A stretch of 64,000 nt of DNA from CAZMGV01 sp964621525 [NCBI: uncultured bacterium]. GTDB lineage: Bacteria; JAGRBM01. Numbering within the stretch: the first letter of the stretch is position 1; each line of letters starts with the position of its first letter. The stretch spans positions 138,827 to 202,826 of the forward strand of contig CAZUMS010000002.1 in NCBI GenBank assembly GCA_964621525.1, written 5' to 3'. The translations under genes were made by a program, and so were the position numbers. The notes beneath the pieces are model-generated. The model saw only the letters and a program-made list of their open reading frames with translations. It did no database searches and was not told the origin of the DNA. Positions 1-7,689 of the stretch are shown one piece after another.

Positions 1-1
1 T

Positions 2-1378
2 GCCCGCGAGCGGCAGTATGGCTACGTCTACAAGCTGAATGTTTCGTCATCCATGCAGCCGGAAGAGGCAGAAAAGTTCCTGAATGAACTCGTCGGCAAG
101 TTCCGTGATTATTATCAGACGAAGACCGTCCAGCTTTCCGCCGAACCCGGCGAGCTGGATTTCCAGAAGGTCCTGTTCGACGGCGCCATGGCCGGTGTGG
201 ACGATGTGCTGGTGATTGAAGGGCAGCTCGGGCAGGGCAGCTTTAACGGCGGCATCCGTATCCTGAACACGACGGCCGGCCAGGCGGTTTTCAACGAGCC
301 AGTCCAGGGCGGTTCGGCCGAGGGTGTGTGGAGCACTCTCGAGGGCAAGCTGAAAGCTTCGTACGGTGATCCGAATGTGAACCCTTCCTACGATGCCGTA
401 GCCATTGCCCGCCGCTACGAAGACCGTGCGGCTCTCAAGCTGAAGTTTGCCGACGGCAGGATCGAGAAGACGCTGCCCACTGTGGGACTGTTCAAGACCA
501 TGGAGAAAGGCGAAAAGGACCGTATTGCCCGCGAGCTCAGCCGGGGCCGGTCGATGATGCAGAAAATATTGACCGAGTATGAACACGGTGTTCGCCGGGT
601 TCTCGGTTCCAGCGACACGACCCTGATCGGTTATACGCGACAGGAGATTGAGCGGGTTTCCCGGATCCTGGACTTCTACGAGGAAGAGATTGCGGATGCC
701 GAAAGCCAGTTCTCGCTGTCGTTCGAATACACGAATCTGACGCCGCAGTTCCAGGTGTACTTCCAGGAAGCGGCCAAACAGATTGCGCTTGATGAAACGC
801 TCAAGCTTTACACCAAGAAGCCGGTGAAGCTGAACGTCATCTACGACGCCCAGAACGACGTTGGGACGGTTTACCTCCAGCTTCAGCTGAATCAGGCGGG
901 ATATCTCGAGTTCCTCAAGACCAAACAGCCCATGTTCAACGATACCCGTGTGCTGCGCCTCGAAATGTTCAACAAGGTGATGGGCAAACTGGTCCAGTAC
1001 CGTACGGCGCTGGTGCAGGTGGCTCCCCCGGCGAACCGGGGCGTCCTCGAGAAGTTCTCGGTCGCGCTTGAGCTTTCCCGGCCGCGAATCGGCTATATCC
1101 AGATACCGATCCTCGTCCAGGACGGCCGTCTGGTCACACCGAATGACCTTCGTGTGAAACTCTGCAACTTCGACCCGATCCTTGTGCAGTCGGCGAAGCC
1201 GGAATTCACCAAGCGCGAGAACCTGTTCGCCCTCGGGCCGGGACAGGACCCGACCGGTGCCCGCCTGCCGTTCGGCAATATCTATGAGTTCTTCCAGATG
1301 GCGGACTACTACGGGATCGAGCTGCGTCCGGCGTGCGACGACAACTCGTCTGAAGTTCCCCAGATCGTTCCGGAATAA
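2..1378 (+). CDS. Hypothetical protein, 5' end outside window
   Basis: The frame is open from the first bases of the window, so the true start lies to the left. An ATG at 53 is probably internal, because coding-like residues precede it. About 458 codons are visible. The protein is soluble and mixed in charge, with no signal peptide, membrane helix or catalytic motif that I recognise in the visible part. A helical stretch around residues 150-250 is followed by a beta-rich segment. It ends in an acidic tail before TAA and a strong hairpin terminator at 1406-1440. No function is assigned. Confidence 0.8.
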   Translation, partial: ARERQYGYVYKLNVSSSMQPEEAEKFLNELVGKFRDYYQTKTVQLSAEPGELDFQKVLFDGAMAGVDDVLVIEGQLGQGSFNGGIRILNTTAGQAVFNEPVQGGSAEGVWSTLEGKLKASYGDPNVNPSYDAVAIARRYEDRAALKLKFADGRIEKTLPTVGLFKTMEKGEKDRIARELSRGRSMMQKILTEYEHGVRRVLGSSDTTLIGYTRQEIERVSRILDFYEEEIADAESQFSLSFEYTNLTPQFQVYFQEAAKQIALDETLKLYTKKPVKLNVIYDAQNDVGTVYLQLQLNQAGYLEFLKTKQPMFNDTRVLRLEMFNKVMGKLVQYRTALVQVAPPANRGVLEKFSVALELSRPRIGYIQIPILVQDGRLVTPNDLRVKLCNFDPILVQSAKPEFTKRENLFALGPGQDPTGARLPFGNIYEFFQMADYYGIELRPACDDNSSEVPQIVPE

Positions 1379-1405
1379 CGGATCCCGGGAGTATCCGGAA
1401 AAGGG

Positions 1406-1440
1406 AAAGGGCGGTCCTGACCGGGCCGCCCTTTCTGTTT
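1406..1440. terminator. Rho-independent terminator between convergent genes
   Basis: A 12-bp stem (1406-1417 with 1423-1434, one G-T pair) with a 5-base loop is followed by a T-rich tail on the plus strand. The 5' arm begins with AAA, so the hairpin can also serve the gene arriving from the other side. Confidence 0.85.
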
Positions 1441-1904
1441 CAGCGGAAGCCGCCGGTCATGGCGAAAAACGCCTTGATCTTCTCGTTGGTTTCCCGGAGC
1501 CGGGACGACAGGGTCCGGACGAATGTCCAGAGGATCGGCGTCGCGATCTTCTCGTCTACAAAGAGGAGCTGCTCGAAATCGGGCCGCGAAATGGTGGCGC
1601 AGCGGGTTGTTTTGTTCGCAATGGCGTGGGTCGAGCGTTCGATGTCGTCGATCAGGGCCATCTCGCCGAAGAAGGCGCCGTCTTTCAGCATGGCGAGGGC
1701 TTCCTCGCCGATGCCCGGGATCATCTTGGAGATGCGGACCTCGCCAGAGAGCACCATGTAGAGCTTCTCGCCCTTGTCACCTTCGGAGAAGATCCGGTCT
1801 CCGGCCTTGAAAGACTCTTCCTTGCAGATGGCGGCAATCTTGTCGATGCCGTCTTCGTCGAGTCCCTCGAACAGATACATTTTCTTCAGTTGTTCTTTAT
1901 CCAT
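1440..1904 (-). CDS. Cyclic nucleotide-binding domain protein
   Basis: This 154-residue protein is essentially one cNMP-binding (CAP-type) domain. The beta-roll spans about residues 10-125. The phosphate-binding cassette is visible as GAFFGEMAL followed by the ERSTHA segment with its conserved Arg. A short C-terminal helix follows, but there is no helix-turn-helix, so it is not a complete CRP/FNR regulator. Known small proteins of this type act as ligand-sensing modules that bind partners. The ligand (cAMP, cGMP or none) cannot be read from the sequence. It is divergent from the Rrf2 gene, with about 160 bases between the two starts. Confidence 0.85.
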   Translation of the reverse strand: MDKEQLKKMYLFEGLDEDGIDKIAAICKEESFKAGDRIFSEGDKGEKLYMVLSGEVRISKMIPGIGEEALAMLKDGAFFGEMALIDDIERSTHAIANKTTRCATISRPDFEQLLFVDEKIATPILWTFVRTLSSRLRETNEKIKAFFAMTGGFR

Positions 1905-2064
1905 GGCGCTCCGGCCCGGTGGTTGTCTTCCGGTCTGGCAAATCTGCGGGCCGTTACGGTCATATAGCCGGGGCAGGAGCCACTTTCCACATTCCGTCCC
2001 GCCTTTCGGGGGCTCTGGCCCTTCGGGCCGCCATTAACTAGAGAAAGTCTGGGACTGGCCGAAT

Positions 2065-2526
2065 ATGCGAATATCCAGACGTTGCGAATACGCGCTCCGG
2101 GCGCTTTTGGAACTGGGACTCCGGGAGCCGGAACAGAGGCTCCTGACCGTCGGCCAGATCGCCAGGGCCCAGCACATTCCCGAAGGGGTGCTGGCGAACC
2201 TGCTCGTGAAGCTGAAACGCGGCGGCCTTGTCACCAGCATCCAGGGAGCCAAGGGCGGCTTTCGCCTTGCCAAACGCCCCGGTGATATCACGTTGGGCGA
2301 GGTTCTCCGGCTGGTCGATGGTCCCGTTGCTGTTGCTCCGATCAAGTGTCTGGCAGGCGAGAGGCCGAAGTCCTGCATCGATTCGGAATGCTCTTTCTAC
2401 GATGTCTGGTCGGAGGTCCGGGATGCCATCGTCCGGATCGTGGACGTCACGACCCTCGAGAACGTCATGGACCGCGCGGGAACCCGCCGGCAGGGCAAGC
2501 CGGTCCAGATCATGTATTACATCTAG
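2065..2526 (+). CDS. Rrf2 family transcriptional regulator
   Basis: The 153-residue protein has the Rrf2 layout. An N-terminal winged helix runs over about residues 1-75, with the family-typical MRIS start, recognition-helix region and GAKGGFRLA wing. A three-cysteine cluster follows at C95, C104 and C109. In IscR, NsrR and RsrR such cysteines bind an Fe-S cluster used to sense iron-sulfur status, NO or redox. The 9/5 spacing here differs slightly from IscR. No isc, suf or nitrosative-stress genes lie nearby, so its target is unknown. It ends exactly where the convergent GYF-like gene ends. Confidence 0.88.
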   Translation: MRISRRCEYALRALLELGLREPEQRLLTVGQIARAQHIPEGVLANLLVKLKRGGLVTSIQGAKGGFRLAKRPGDITLGEVLRLVDGPVAVAPIKCLAGERPKSCIDSECSFYDVWSEVRDAIVRIVDVTTLENVMDRAGTRRQGKPVQIMYYI

Positions 2527-3351
2527 CTATTTTTTCTGGGCGAGCCGGACGAGCAGGAACCTGACTTCGGGAAGTTCCCAGGCGGGGGTAAACCCCTCGT
2601 CGTTCTTGTTAATGGCGGTCCGGCGGTCCAGGGCACCGGCCTCGATGAGATCCCTGACAGTTGCGATCCGGACCGGACCGAGCAGCAGCCCGTCGGAATT
2701 GCGGATCGTGTACCGGTTCTGCGGGTTCATCAGTTCGGATTTGAGCCGTGTGCGCCCTGATGTCGGCACTTTTGCCGTCTGGCGCTGCGGGGGCGTCCCG
2801 GGTGAATCGAGCTCCAGCACCTCCACTTCTTCCATGGGCTCGATTTCGGAAAGTTCGGCCTCGTCTCCCATGGCCAGAACTTCCTCATCGCCCGGGGCGA
2901 GCGGCTCGACGGGTTCAACTTCGGAGAGGGCTTCGATAACATTGGTGTCGTCCTCGAGCTTCTGCCGCATTCGGGTCAGTTCGAGAACGGTTTCTTTGAG
3001 TTCATGAAGGTCGAGCGAAAAATCCGCGTCATCCTCATCGTCGTCCTCCTCAAGGGCATCGAGGTCGGACTTCGCCTGTTCGGAGATCACCGGTTTCGCC
3101 GCTGCGGAAGGCGCACTTGCTGCCGGAGCTGTCTTGGGGGGAAGGCTCTCATATTTACCAAGGTGCTGGCGGAACTCGTCGTCATCGGAGGCGGGAGTGA
3201 AGGGGCCGCCGTCCACGGAAAAGGTATGCGCCACCGTGACCTTGCGGTCCCGGATCAGGTCGATCACCACGCGCCGGCTTACGGGCCCGATCATCAGGCC
3301 GTCGGGGCTGCGGGTGATGTACTTCTGCTTATCCGAAAGTACGGTCGGCAC
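2527..3351 (-). CDS. Protein with two GYF-like modules
   Basis: The 274-residue protein has two clearly homologous modules, at about residues 11-66 and 214-268. Both read Y-x-x-R-(S/N)-x-DGL-(M/L)-(I/L)-GPV, then a helix containing DLI, and later (P/G)FTPA. This resembles the GYF_2-type fold, a small domain used for peptide or protein binding. The modules are joined by a long acidic, Ala/Glu/Asp-rich linker, with a DDDEDD run near residue 105. There is no signal peptide or membrane segment. It lies downstream of khpB on the same strand and may be read from that operon. A protein-interaction or signalling role is inferred only. Confidence 0.75.
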   Translation of the reverse strand: MPTVLSDKQKYITRSPDGLMIGPVSRRVVIDLIRDRKVTVAHTFSVDGGPFTPASDDDEFRQHLGKYESLPPKTAPAASAPSAAAKPVISEQAKSDLDALEEDDDEDDADFSLDLHELKETVLELTRMRQKLEDDTNVIEALSEVEPVEPLAPGDEEVLAMGDEAELSEIEPMEEVEVLELDSPGTPPQRQTAKVPTSGRTRLKSELMNPQNRYTIRNSDGLLLGPVRIATVRDLIEAGALDRRTAINKNDEGFTPAWELPEVRFLLVRLAQKK

Positions 3352-3379
3352 GCTGGCTTGATCGTGTCTGGCTGCCGGA

Positions 3380-3404
3380 CCCGGCGAGGAGATTCCTCAC
3401 CGGG
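3380..3404. other. Strong hairpin between khpB and the GYF-like gene
   Basis: An 11-bp stem (3380-3390 with 3394-3404, one G-T pair) closes a 3-base loop. It has no T-tract on either strand, so it is not a classic terminator. It could be an RNA processing or stability element in the minus-strand message leaving khpB. Confidence 0.4.
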
Positions 3405-3504
3405 CAATACAGGGAGCATCCCCCTCCGGGGCTCCAGACCTGTCCTCCGATTGGAAGAATACTACACAGCCGGTAATGCCGCTGTAAAACGGGGCGAGGC
3501 GTAT

Positions 3505-4656
3505 TTACTCGCCTCCACCCTGGGAGTCGCCGCCCTGGCCGCCGCCGGACTGGGTATCCGGTCCGCCGGGCTGCCGCGGTCCGCGGTTGCGTCCGCCCCG
3601 GCGACGCCGGGGACCGCGTCCGCGCCCGCCGCGGAAATCTCCGCCCCGGTCGCGGTTACCGCCGCCACCACCACCACCGCCGCCGCCGTTACGCTGGCGC
3701 GCCGGAACAACAACGACACGCTTCAGGTCGCCGTCACCGAGACTTTCCGTATGGACTTCAGGCTCGTCCTGGAGCGTGAGGTGGATGATCCGGCGTTCGT
3801 GGGCTGGCATGGGTTCCACCGACTGCAGGCGCCCCGATTGCCGGGCCTTGCTGGCGAGCCGGAGGGCCAGGCGGAAGAGTGCCTGTTCGCGCCGTTCGCG
3901 GTAACCCTCGGTGTCCACGACGATATACGTGTCGGCGGGCATTTCGATGCCGCGGGCGACGATCTTGTTCACGAGGTACTGGATCGAATCCAGCGTCTGG
4001 CCGTGCCGTCCGATAAGCAACGCGCCGTTCTGGCTGACCAGCTCGATAATGTTGCCGGGACGGATCTCCGCCGTCGCTTCGGTGGCAAGATAGCGGGCAA
4101 TCTTCTCCGCAGAAGCCTTGGCCTTGGCAAGAATTTCGTCCGACAGAGGAGTCACCGGCGGGCGGACGAACTTGCGCTCGGGCTGGTCGTCCTGGCGTTC
4201 GCGCTGCGGACGTGTGCCGTCCTCGCCGCGTAACTCGCGGGGTTCTCTTGGTTCTCTGGGGACCCGGTTCCCATCCACGTTGCCATTGACGTCGCGAGGC
4301 GGCCGGTTCTGGTTGCCATCGCGGCGGAAGTTGCCGCGGTCATTCCCGCGGCCACCACGGTCACGCTGGTTGCGTCCGCCCCGGCGATTTTCGTTCTGGG
4401 GCGGGCTGAAATCCTTCGGGCCTTCATCCCGGGGGGCGCCGCTTTCACGTTCCTCGCGAGAGGCTTCATCGTCCAGCGGTTCGATCCGGCGGGCCCGGAT
4501 CACCACGTCGCGGGCGCCGATGCCCATGAGGCCTCGCGAGCCCTCCCGCACGATTTCATAATCGATGCCGTTCAGGGTGCAGTTCCATAGGTTGCCGATC
4601 CGGTCGAGGATCTCGTTCAGGCTCTTTCCCCGGAACTCCTGGTAATCATTGCTCAT
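3505..4656 (-). CDS. khpB: RNA-binding protein KhpB/Jag (SpoIIIJ-associated)
   Basis: The 383-residue protein has the Jag layout. The Jag-N module (about residues 1-60) has the FRGKSLNEIL start and the GSRGLMGIGAR motif. A long Arg/Asn/Gly/Glu-rich linker follows, then a KH domain containing the GRHG loop. An R3H domain comes next, with basic and His residues around the PAHERR segment. The Gly/Arg-rich tail includes a run of about ten glycines. KhpB proteins bind RNA and act with KhpA in cell-size control. The gene follows yidC, as in most bacteria. The RG-rich linker and tail make this copy long for the family. Confidence 0.92.
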   Translation of the reverse strand: MSNDYQEFRGKSLNEILDRIGNLWNCTLNGIDYEIVREGSRGLMGIGARDVVIRARRIEPLDDEASREERESGAPRDEGPKDFSPPQNENRRGGRNQRDRGGRGNDRGNFRRDGNQNRPPRDVNGNVDGNRVPREPREPRELRGEDGTRPQRERQDDQPERKFVRPPVTPLSDEILAKAKASAEKIARYLATEATAEIRPGNIIELVSQNGALLIGRHGQTLDSIQYLVNKIVARGIEMPADTYIVVDTEGYRERREQALFRLALRLASKARQSGRLQSVEPMPAHERRIIHLTLQDEPEVHTESLGDGDLKRVVVVPARQRNGGGGGGGGGGNRDRGGDFRGGRGRGPRRRRGGRNRGPRQPGGPDTQSGGGQGGDSQGGGE

Positions 4657-4704
4657 GTCTGTTCCATCCTTCGCTATCGAGAAATATGGGGCCGGTAAAA
4701 ACTT

Positions 4705-6444
4705 TCAGTTCTTGGGTTTCTTCTTTCCGCCGGCAGGGACTTCCCTGGCGGTCGTTTCGACCACCTTGGGCGCTGTCTGCGGGTTTGAGGCGTCGAGCGC
4801 CTTCGTCCTGCTGTTGAAGTAGAGCTGCTGGGCGATCGAAAACATGTTCGATGCGCTCCAGTAGAGGACCAGGCCGGCGGCGATCTTCATGAACAGGAAG
4901 AACATCACCACCGGCATGATCATCATGATCTTCTGCTGGGTCGAGTCCATCTGGGACGGCGTAAGTCTCATGGAGAGCGCCATGGTCGCGCAGGTGAGAA
5001 CCGGCAGTATGTACAGAGGGTCATGGACCGAGAGGTCCTGGATCCAGGTTCCCGCAAACAGGGCATGCCGGAGTTCCAGCGATGTGTCGAGACTCACGTA
5101 GAGGCCGAGGAAGATAGGGATCTGCGGCAGAACGGGGAGGCAGCCCGACAGCGGGTTGACCTGGTGCTCGCGGAAGAGCTCCATGGTCGCCTGATTCAGG
5201 CCGAGCTTGTCGTCACCGAACTTGACCTTGAGCTCCTCCATCCTGGGCTTGAGCTTCGCCATGGCCTGCATCGAGTGGTACTGCTTGATCGCCAGCGGAA
5301 ACAGCCCAATGCGTACAATCAGCGTGAGCAGCAGGATCGAATATCCCCAGTCCCCGACCACGCCGTGGAAGATTCGGAGGAGCCCAAGCAGGAACTTCGC
5401 AATAGGCTTCACGATGGCCTGGCCGAAGCCATAATTGATCGCCGATTCCAGCGCGGGATTCACGGCAATGAGCGCAGCATCGGACTTGGGACCCAGATAG
5501 AAGGTCGCGCCCGATACCTCGGCATTCTGAAGCGCCGTACCGGCGAGGATTTCGGGACCGATTGCCCTGGTTTCCCAGATCGTCTGTCCGGCCGCAACTA
5601 CGTTCAAGGCCGTATACTTCGGATTGTCGGGGAGGATCGCCGTGAGGAAGTAGTGGTCTTCGAAGCCCGCAAAATGCGGATCTTCAGTCACTTTGATTTC
5701 CTTCTCCTTGAGGTCCTTGAACTCATGCCGCTTGGTTCCCGCCGCTGCTACGAGAGCGTGAGTACCCATGCGGCTAGTATCGCTACGGGGGAGCTTGGCG
5801 TTATCAAGTCCTATCCGGAATACCGGCCGGAGTTTCTGAGAGGCCGAACCCTCGGCCGTCAGCGCCCGGTATTCCGCGCGGATGCCATAAGTGGCCGCCG
5901 TGAAGATGACCTGCTTGACTACGGTAACGGCATCAGCCGTGCGGTGGGTAAGCTGGATATCCACCTTGTCCTGATTTTCCCCTAACGTAAGCGTCAGGGG
6001 GCCGTCGTAGCTGTATGGAAGCTGGTCCCCCTCGGCCGCGGCAGGCAGCCCCTCGATGGAAGCGAACAGGGGAGGATGCGTCGTTGCAGGTGAAACAATA
6101 TCCTTGAGACCGCTGCGGTCGTCGGCCTCGTAGCCCTTGAGCTGGAAGCTCCGGATTACGCCGCCGTAGGTGGACAATTTGGCCGTATAGAGTGGACCGT
6201 CAATGGTGATAAGTTTTTCCGGTTCGACTGTCGCGACTGTGGTCCCGTCCGCGGCATTGAGTGCAGCCAAAGGTGCAGCGGGTGTGGCGGCCGCACCGGC
6301 GGTCTCCGTCGCTGCCGGAGAAGCGGCATCTGGCTGGTGCACCGGCTTTTTCGGGGGCGGCGGGGGCGTGACAAAGGCGTACCAGCCGATGATCACAGCC
6401 ATGGAGAGGAACAGGAACAGGCGCTGGCGGTTTTCGTCGCTCAC
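4705..6444 (-). CDS. yidC: Membrane protein insertase YidC
   Basis: This 579-residue insertase of the inner membrane works with Sec or alone. The N-terminal signal-anchor helix (about residues 8-26) leads into a Pro/Ala-rich linker and a large periplasmic beta-sandwich (about 70-345). The conserved five-helix core spans about 360-555. The first core helix has the [10 protein letters not shown] segment, whose Arg lies in the hydrophilic groove. The cytoplasmic coiled-coil hairpin with [10 protein letters not shown] follows. The C-terminus is basic. The start is GTG at 6444, overlapping the yidD stop as GTGA, which argues for translational coupling. Length and order match Gram-negative YidC. 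Confidence 0.97.
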   Translation of the reverse strand: MSDENRQRLFLFLSMAVIIGWYAFVTPPPPPKKPVHQPDAASPAATETAGAAATPAAPLAALNAADGTTVATVEPEKLITIDGPLYTAKLSTYGGVIRSFQLKGYEADDRSGLKDIVSPATTHPPLFASIEGLPAAAEGDQLPYSYDGPLTLTLGENQDKVDIQLTHRTADAVTVVKQVIFTAATYGIRAEYRALTAEGSASQKLRPVFRIGLDNAKLPRSDTSRMGTHALVAAAGTKRHEFKDLKEKEIKVTEDPHFAGFEDHYFLTAILPDNPKYTALNVVAAGQTIWETRAIGPEILAGTALQNAEVSGATFYLGPKSDAALIAVNPALESAINYGFGQAIVKPIAKFLLGLLRIFHGVVGDWGYSILLLTLIVRIGLFPLAIKQYHSMQAMAKLKPRMEELKVKFGDDKLGLNQATMELFREHQVNPLSGCLPVLPQIPIFLGLYVSLDTSLELRHALFAGTWIQDLSVHDPLYILPVLTCATMALSMRLTPSQMDSTQQKIMMIMPVVMFFLFMKIAAGLVLYWSASNMFSIAQQLYFNSRTKALDASNPQTAPKVVETTAREVPAGGKKKPKN

Positions 6445-6698
6445 GATCGTTTCCTTGAGAGCGGGTTGTAGAGCTCCGGCACAGGGTCGACGCCGCCCGG
6501 ATGAAAAGGATGGCAGGAGACCAGCCGCCGGGCCGCGAGGACCGTCCCGAACAGGGCGCCATGCCGCTTGAGGGCGGTCCGGGTATATTCCGAGCAGCTC
6601 GGGTAAAACCGGCAGCGGGAGCCCATAAGCGGACTGAGCGCCAGCTGATAGATACGGACCGGGATTCCCAGAAGGAACGCCAGTGCCTGGTCAATCAG
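6441..6698 (-). CDS. yidD: Membrane protein insertion efficiency factor YidD
   Basis: The conserved YidD core is present: IRIYQ-like segment, [18 protein letters not shown] and the HPFHPGG motif. The protein is amphipathic, binds the membrane and assists YidC. No ATG, GTG or TTG lies in frame between 6830 (an ATG deep inside rnpA) and the core. A CTG at 6698 forms a CTGA overlap with the rnpA stop and gives 85 residues, the normal family size. I chose it for that reason. The alternative ATG start gives 129 residues with a 44-residue tail that is only the rnpA sequence read in another frame. Confidence 0.85.
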   Translation of the reverse strand: MIDQALAFLLGIPVRIYQLALSPLMGSRCRFYPSCSEYTRTALKRHGALFGTVLAARRLVSCHPFHPGGVDPVPELYNPLSRKRS

Positions 6699-7021
6699 CC
6701 GCAGCGGGACCAGAGCCGTTCGAAGTCGCGAACCAGTGCCGCCCGCGGGAGATCCTTCCGGACCACCATCACGAACTTCACGGGCGAGTGGAACAGCTCC
6801 GGATGCGTTCTGTAGTATTCTCTGATCCATCGTTTGAGCCGGTTACGGACGGCCGCGCTGCCGGCCTGTCTGTTCACGGCGATGCCCAGCTGCGGGCGTG
6901 TCGACATCTCGTAACGGGCTTCGAGCGAACCGATCCGGACCCGCTTGCCCTGTTTCCAGATGCGTTCGAAATCCCCTGGTCTGGCTATCCGAGCCTGTTT
7001 GGGAAACCGGAACGACGTCAT
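6695..7021 (-). CDS. rnpA: Ribonuclease P protein component
   Basis: RnpA is the protein subunit that helps the RNase P ribozyme bind and cleave the 5' leader of precursor tRNAs. This 108-residue protein has the expected basic composition. It carries the [13 protein letters not shown] N-terminal segment and the family signature [13 protein letters not shown]. The ATG at 7021 is preceded by AGGTG at a good distance. An upstream in-frame ATG at 7045 has no ribosome site and would add eight residues. It lies between rpmH and yidD in the widely conserved order. Confidence 0.95.
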   Translation of the reverse strand: MTSFRFPKQARIARPGDFERIWKQGKRVRIGSLEARYEMSTRPQLGIAVNRQAGSAAVRNRLKRWIREYYRTHPELFHSPVKFVMVVRKDLPRAALVRDFERLWSRCG

Positions 7022-7150
7022 GGCAGACACCTGCGGCGCGGCCATACGGTCGTCAAAGCACCGGGTTTCGCTGGGTGACCGGAAGCGGTCCGTCAGGGAC
7101 GGTTCGCAATTCCGGAAAATTCCAGAGATTTCCGGTGGCTCCGGCTCCGC

Positions 7151-7300
7151 TTACTTGCTGGCGATCTTGACCGTCAGGCGCTTGCGGCCCCTGGTCCGAC
7201 GGCGCTGAAGGACCTTGCGGCCGCTCGGCGTTGCTTTCCGTGCGCGATATCCGTGCTTGCGAACGCGCCGGCGGTTGTGAGGCTGAAAAGTACGTTTCAT
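7151..7300 (-). CDS. rpmH: 50S ribosomal protein bL34
   Basis: This 49-residue, very basic protein begins with the canonical [17 protein letters not shown] and contains the [16 protein letters not shown] segment of bL34, a 50S subunit protein. It is slightly longer than the usual 44-46 residues because of a short C-terminal extension. It starts at ATG 7300. It heads the rpmH-rnpA-yidD-yidC-khpB cluster, and its promoter should lie in 7301-7450. Confidence 0.97.
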   Translation of the reverse strand: MKRTFQPHNRRRVRKHGYRARKATPSGRKVLQRRRTRGRKRLTVKIASK

Positions 7301-7689
7301 GGTAGTTGGAACCGCCTCTCGCCGTCCTTCGTTTTTGTATGGTGGACGGCGGAATTTACTGGCTGCACCGGGGCCGTTAGCCTGACAGTTGCCCTCTGAA
7401 GCGTACCCCAGGGTGCTGCCGCGGGGCCCATAAAGACCCGTTTTCTCCCCGAATGTCAAATCTCCCGGCGAAAGGGATTCTGGCAGGAGGCTTCTTCGAC
7501 CGGCTGCCCCCACAGTCAGGGCCGCCGTGGGGCGTATCACCCTGGAATTTGCACGTTTTTCTTGCGGGGCCCTGCCGCGCATGCTTAACTGAAACCTGTT
7601 GAAAAACAGCAGGTTTGGCCGGTTTTCGCCAGTTTCCCGGCCTTGGGCTGAGGGCGACTCCGGGCTGGAGGCTCAATAGACGTAGCTCT
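7301..7689. other. Divergent intergenic region, rpmH / radical SAM cluster
   Basis: The 389 bases contain no convincing gene. They must hold the rpmH promoter (minus) and the radical SAM cluster promoter (plus). The only clear structure is a 10-bp hairpin at 7592-7616. In many bacteria oriC and dnaA sit beside rpmH. I see no run of DnaA boxes (TTATCCACA-like) and no AT-rich unwinding element, so there is no support for an origin. Confidence 0.6.
7592..7616. other. 10-bp hairpin upstream of radical SAM cluster
   Basis: AAACCTGTTG pairs with CAGCAGGTTT around an A5 loop, with one G-T pair. It lies about 75 bases before the first radical SAM start. It could be a leader hairpin, an operator or a chance structure. 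On the minus strand the loop is T5, but no T-tract follows the stem. Confidence 0.4.

Noticed and set aside
3650-3700. Triplet-like CCACCACC/GCC tract as a separate repeat element
   Set aside because: It encodes the Gly-run in the RG-rich tail of khpB and needs no other explanation.
7301-7689. Replication origin next to rpmH
   Set aside because: No cluster of DnaA boxes, no AT-rich unwinding region and no dnaA gene is present.
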